Below, piece after piece: positions 60,590-64,000 of a stretch of 64,000 nucleotides of DNA. The DNA lies in assembly GCA_030681365.1 (NCBI GenBank), contig JAUXWH010000158.1, positions 20,379 through 84,378 of the forward strand. Reading direction: 5' to 3'. The translations under genes were made by a program, and so were the position numbers. Numbering within the stretch: the stretch's first letter is position 1; each line of letters opens with the position of its first letter. The notes below the pieces were generated by a model. That model worked only from the letters and a program-made list of their open reading frames with translations, was not told the origin of the DNA and searched no databases. This DNA comes from Bradyrhizobium sp. (lineage in GTDB: Bacteria; Pseudomonadota; Alphaproteobacteria; Rhizobiales; Xanthobacteraceae).

Positions 60590-61771
60590 CTACTCGCTCC
60601 AGGGCAGGCGGATGGTGGCGCTCGCGGTGGCGGCGATGCCTTCCCCGCGGCCGGTGAAGCCGAGCCGTTCGCTGGTGGTGGCCTTGACCGCGACGCGCGA
60701 GATGTCGAGCCCGGTGATATCGGCGATCCGCGCCCGCATGGTGTCGCGCAGCGGGCCGATTTTCGGCCGCTCGCAGATCATGGTGACTTCGAGGTTGGCG
60801 ATGCGCCCGCCGCGCGCGGTGACGCGGTCGACCGCGTATTTCAGGAAGCGGTCCGATGCCGCCCCCTTCCACTGCGGGTCGCTTGGCGGAAAATGCGAAC
60901 CGATATCGCCGTCGGCCAGCGCGCCAAGGATGGCGTCGACCAAGGCGTGCAGGCCGACATCGCCGTCGGAATGGGCGAGAAAGCCTCTGACATGCGGCAC
61001 GCGCACGCCGCAGATCATCAGATGATCGCCGTCGCCGAAGGCGTGCACGTCGTAGCCGGTGCCGATCCTGATATCGCCGAGCCGGGCGGCCAGGCGGGCT
61101 TCCTCGCGGACGAAATCTTCAGGGGTGGTCAGTTTCATGTTCGCAGGATCGCCTTCAAATGTCGCCACCGTCAATCCCGCCCACTCCGCCAGCGCCGCAT
61201 CGTCGGTGAAGTCGCTGCGGCCCTCGCGCGCGGCGCGGCGATGGGCGTCGAGAATCTCATCGAAGCGAAAGGCCTGCGGGGTTTGCGCGATCCGCAGCCG
61301 CGCGCGCTCCGGCGTCGCCTCGACATTGCCGCTGCCGTCGACCAGCTTGATGGTGTCGGTGACCGCGATGGCCGGAACCGCGGCGCCGGTGCGGCCGGCG
61401 GCCTCGATCGCGCGCGAGATCAGCGCCGCCGATACGAAAGGACGCGCCGCGTCGTGAATCAGGACCACATCCGGCTTCTGGCTGGCGAGCGCCTCCAGGC
61501 CGGCATGCACCGAGGCCTGCCGCGTCGCGCCGCCGTTGGCGGGTGGCGCGTGGCGCAACGTGCTGACCGCCTCGTTGAACATGGCGGTGTCATCGGGATT
61601 CAAAACCGGCTGCACGGCAAACACGTGGGGATGGCGGCAGAACGGCTCCATCGCCCGGAAGATCACGGTCTGGCCGCCGATCGAACGGTACTGCTTCGGT
61701 CCTCCTGACCCGGCGCGAAGCCCGCGCCCGGCTGCGACAAGGATAGCTGCAGTCCGGTCAGGTGCGGGCAT
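60590..61771 (-). CDS. ispDF: Bifunctional IspD/IspF isoprenoid enzyme
   Basis: The 393-residue fusion has an N-terminal IspD cytidylyltransferase ([41 protein letters not shown]). The C-terminal IspF cyclodiphosphate synthase begins at about residue 235 with [64 protein letters not shown], where metal ligands Asp and His are visible. It performs two steps of the MEP pathway. The fusion is usual in alphaproteobacteria. It is divergent from dusB across 251 bases. Confidence 0.96.
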   Translation of the reverse strand: MPAPDRTAAILVAAGRGLRAGSGGPKQYRSIGGQTVIFRAMEPFCRHPHVFAVQPVLNPDDTAMFNEAVSTLRHAPPANGGATRQASVHAGLEALASQKPDVVLIHDAARPFVSAALISRAIEAAGRTGAAVPAIAVTDTIKLVDGSGNVEATPERARLRIAQTPQAFRFDEILDAHRRAAREGRSDFTDDAALAEWAGLTVATFEGDPANMKLTTPEDFVREEARLAARLGDIRIGTGYDVHAFGDGDHLMICGVRVPHVRGFLAHSDGDVGLHALVDAILGALADGDIGSHFPPSDPQWKGAASDRFLKYAVDRVTARGGRIANLEVTMICERPKIGPLRDTMRARIADITGLDISRVAVKATTSERLGFTGRGEGIAATASATIRLPWSE

Positions 61772-62022
61772 CTGGATTAACTACTGACAATTCGGGGTTG
61801 ATGGAGGGAACGGAGGTCCGTTGGCGCCCTCCCTATCATGCCGAGGTCGTAAAAACAGGCCGTTTCCCAATAGTTGTGGGAAAAGGATATTTTGCTGCAG
61901 TGCACTTGCGCAATTGATAGAACTGTCTAAAGTGTAGGCATGAAGCTTGACTGCACAAGATTTGTGCTCAGAATGATTCCCTGTGGTCGCAATGCTGCGT
62001 CCGCCAGAAAAACGAGACGTCC

Positions 62023-63057
62023 GTGACAGCCCCGGAATGCTCAAAGCGTAAGCCTTTGAAGATAGGCGATATTGAGGTCGCCAACCGGGTCCTTCTGGCG
62101 CCGATGTCAGGCATCACCGATGCCCCGTTTCGGCGTCTGACCGCGACCCTCGGCGCGGGACTCGTCGTATCCGAGATGACCGCCAGCGATGATCTCGTCA
62201 ACGGCCGTCCGATGTCGCTGCTGCGCTGCGAGGCGACCGGCATTGGCCCGCACGTCGTTCAACTCGCGGGCTGCCAGGCGCACTGGATGGCGGAGGGCGC
62301 GCGGATCGCCGAGTCCGCCGGCGCCGACATCATCGATATCAACATGGGCTGTCCGGCGCGTCACGTCACCGGCGGTCAGTCCGGTTCGGCGCTGATGCGC
62401 GATCTCGATCACGCCTTGACGCTGATCGAAGCCACGGTCGCGGCGGTGAAAGTGCCGGTCACATTGAAGATGCGGCTCGGTTGGGACGATCGCTCGCTCA
62501 ACGCGCCGGAACTGGCGCGCCGCGCCGAATCCGCCGGGGTGCAGATGATTTCGGTGCATGGCCGCACCCGCTGCCAGTTCTACAAGGGCGAAGCCGACTG
62601 GGGCGCGGTGCGTGCCGTCCGGGATGCGATTGCCATTCCGCTGGTCGTCAACGGCGATATCACCTCGTTCGAGAAGGCGGTGACGGCGCTTGAAATGTCC
62701 GGCGCCGACGCGATCATGATGGGGCGTGGCGCACAGGGCCAGCCGTGGCTGCCGGGCCAGATCGGGCGCCAGCTCGAATCCGGCATCCCGGAGCACGCGC
62801 CTGATCTGGCGCAGCAGCTCGACTACGTCCGCGCGCTCTATGACGAAGTCTGCAGCCTCTACGGCCTGCGCATCGGACTGCGCCACGCCCGCAAGCATCT
62901 CGGCTGGGCGCTGGACGTCGCATCGCACACCAGCCGCGCGCCGGTGGCGACGCTCAAGGGCTGGCGGCAGAAGATATTGACTACCGACGTCCCGGACCGC
63001 GTTCACCAATCCCTTGAAGATGCATTCGACGACTTTGCATGGAGCGCTGCTGCATGA
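62023..63057 (+). CDS. dusB: tRNA-dihydrouridine synthase B
   Basis: The protein has 344 residues from a GTG start. The flavin-binding opening is [30 protein letters not shown]. The catalytic cysteine sits in [23 protein letters not shown], and [18 protein letters not shown] with [11 protein letters not shown], then [16 protein letters not shown], bind FMN. It reduces specific uridines in tRNA. The stop overlaps ntrB by an ATGA, the conserved dusB-ntrB pairing of alphaproteobacteria that couples tRNA modification and nitrogen control. Confidence 0.95.
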   Translation: MTAPECSKRKPLKIGDIEVANRVLLAPMSGITDAPFRRLTATLGAGLVVSEMTASDDLVNGRPMSLLRCEATGIGPHVVQLAGCQAHWMAEGARIAESAGADIIDINMGCPARHVTGGQSGSALMRDLDHALTLIEATVAAVKVPVTLKMRLGWDDRSLNAPELARRAESAGVQMISVHGRTRCQFYKGEADWGAVRAVRDAIAIPLVVNGDITSFEKAVTALEMSGADAIMMGRGAQGQPWLPGQIGRQLESGIPEHAPDLAQQLDYVRALYDEVCSLYGLRIGLRHARKHLGWALDVASHTSRAPVATLKGWRQKILTTDVPDRVHQSLEDAFDDFAWSAAA

Positions 63058-64000
63058 GCTTGGCTGCAGACCATCGCCGGCCGGCGCCGTCGGAAAGCGA
63101 GGCCATCCTCAACGCCTTGCCGAATCCGGTGCTGCTGATCGCGCCCGACGGCAAGATCATCGACGCCAACATGGCGGCGGAATCGTTTTTCGAGATTTCG
63201 ACCCAGTTTCTGCGGCGGCAGTCGCTGAGAGAACTGGTGCCGTTCGGCAGTCCGTTGCTGGCCCTGATCGACCAGGTGCGATCCAGCGGTTCGCCGGTCA
63301 ATGAATACAAGGTCGATCTCGGTACGCCGCGGATCGGCGGCGACCGCCAGGTCGATCTGCACGTCGCGCCGCTTACCGAGCGGCCCGGCCATATCGTGGT
63401 GATGCTGCAGGAACGCACCATCGCCGACAAGATGGACCGGCAGTTGACGCATCGAAGTGCGGCGCGTTCGGTGATCGCGCTGGCCGCGATGCTGGCGCAC
63501 GAAATCAAGAACCCGCTGTCCGGCATTCGCGGCGCGGCACAGCTGCTCGAGCAGGCGGCCTCGTCGGAAGACCGCATGCTGACGCGGCTGATCTGCGACG
63601 AGACGGACCGCATCGTCACGCTGGTCGATCGGATGGAGGTGTTCGGCGACGATCGTCCGGTGGCGCGCGGCCCGGTTAACATTCACAGCGTACTGGATCA
63701 CGTCAAACGGCTGGCCCAGTCCGGCTTCGCGCGCAATATTCGTTTTGTCGAGGACTACGATCCGTCGCTGCCGCCGGTGCTGGCCAATCAGGACCAGCTG
63801 ATCCAGGTATTTCTCAATCTGGTGAAAAACGCCGCCGAGGCGGTGGTCGATCTCGGCAGCGACGCCGAAATCCAGCTCACCACCGCGTTCCGGCCGGGCG
63901 TTCGCCTTTCGGTGCCCGGCAAGAAATCGCGGGTGTCGCTGCCGCTCGAATTCTGCGTCAAGGACAATGGCGCCGGCGTGCCGGACGACCTGCTGCCGAA
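63054..64000 (+). CDS. ntrB: Nitrogen regulation sensor kinase NtrB (truncated by window end)
   Basis: The first 315 residues are visible, without a stop before the window edge, which is why the ORF track omits it. The start overlaps dusB. A PAS domain ([35 protein letters not shown]) is followed by the dimerisation/H-box [23 protein letters not shown] with the phospho-accepting His. N-box residues [10 protein letters not shown] and the G1 box [15 protein letters not shown] follow. NtrB senses nitrogen status through PII and phosphorylates NtrC, expected just downstream. Confidence 0.95.
   Translation, partial: MSLAADHRRPAPSESEAILNALPNPVLLIAPDGKIIDANMAAESFFEISTQFLRRQSLRELVPFGSPLLALIDQVRSSGSPVNEYKVDLGTPRIGGDRQVDLHVAPLTERPGHIVVMLQERTIADKMDRQLTHRSAARSVIALAAMLAHEIKNPLSGIRGAAQLLEQAASSEDRMLTRLICDETDRIVTLVDRMEVFGDDRPVARGPVNIHSVLDHVKRLAQSGFARNIRFVEDYDPSLPPVLANQDQLIQVFLNLVKNAAEAVVDLGSDAEIQLTTAFRPGVRLSVPGKKSRVSLPLEFCVKDNGAGVPDDLLP

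Overview
This is chromosomal DNA of a GC-rich alphaproteobacterium, most likely Bradyrhizobium, Rhodopseudomonas or a near relative (Nitrobacteraceae/Bradyrhizobiaceae). That placement is inferred from high-GC codon use, the aapJQMP general amino-acid transporter, an RpoE-ChrR system, a PopZ-like gene next to valS, the lipA-COQ10-cinA-ispDF-dusB-ntrB order, and long palindromic intergenic repeats of a rhizobial kind. No rRNA or CRISPR array was seen.

Layout. 1-4.3 kb: a truncated glycosyltransferase and a Lab_N lipid-A-type membrane protein, then an acyl-CoA dehydrogenase, a MoxR ATPase and a CoxE-like VWA protein. 4.3-7.3 kb: two small proteins missed by the ORF track, a universal stress protein, a DUF1810 protein and cystathionine beta-lyase. 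7.6-12.1 kb: aapJQMP. 12.3-13.3 kb: a cysteine synthase. 13.6-19.7 kb: a compact regulon around an ECF sigma factor and its ChrR anti-sigma factor. It holds a CFA-synthase-like methyltransferase, a DUF1365 protein, a COG2907 flavoprotein, and DUF1295 and DUF2177 membrane proteins. Three promoter-like sites TGATCC-N16-CGTT sit exactly where these transcription units should start, two of them back to back in one palindrome. 20.2-29.3 kb: a tripartite RND efflux operon with two inner-membrane pumps. 29.4-30.1 kb: a DTW-domain tRNA-modification enzyme.

30.2-41.0 kb is an integrated element of about 10.8 kb in a tRNA-Cys gene, bounded by a perfect 43-bp direct repeat. It carries a tyrosine integrase, an excisionase-like protein, regulators, a winged-helix replication-initiator candidate with four 20-bp iterons inside its own coding sequence, and head genes only: large terminase, HNH nuclease, capsid, protease, probable connector and portal. 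It has no recognisable tail or lysis genes. This fits a capsid-forming phage satellite (cf-PICI-like) better than a decayed prophage, because every reading frame is open and most head-region genes abut or overlap. It is the most interesting system in the window.

41.1-49.8 kb: small exported or unknown proteins, tRNA-Asn, a Pcm-family methyltransferase, a TolC-like outer-membrane protein, PopZ and valyl-tRNA synthetase. 50-53.1 kb: a VOC protein and an AraC regulator divergent from a likely SDR/CMD/Atu4866 operon. 53.2-56.7 kb: an outer-membrane beta-barrel, a LuxR-type regulator, a His-rich exported protein and 3-methyladenine DNA glycosylase. 56.8-64 kb: lipA, a COQ10-like gene, an IS1182-type insertion sequence, cinA (C-terminal form), ispDF, dusB and a truncated ntrB. 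Start sites were adjusted from the ORF track where Shine-Dalgarno spacing, overlaps or family length favoured another codon.
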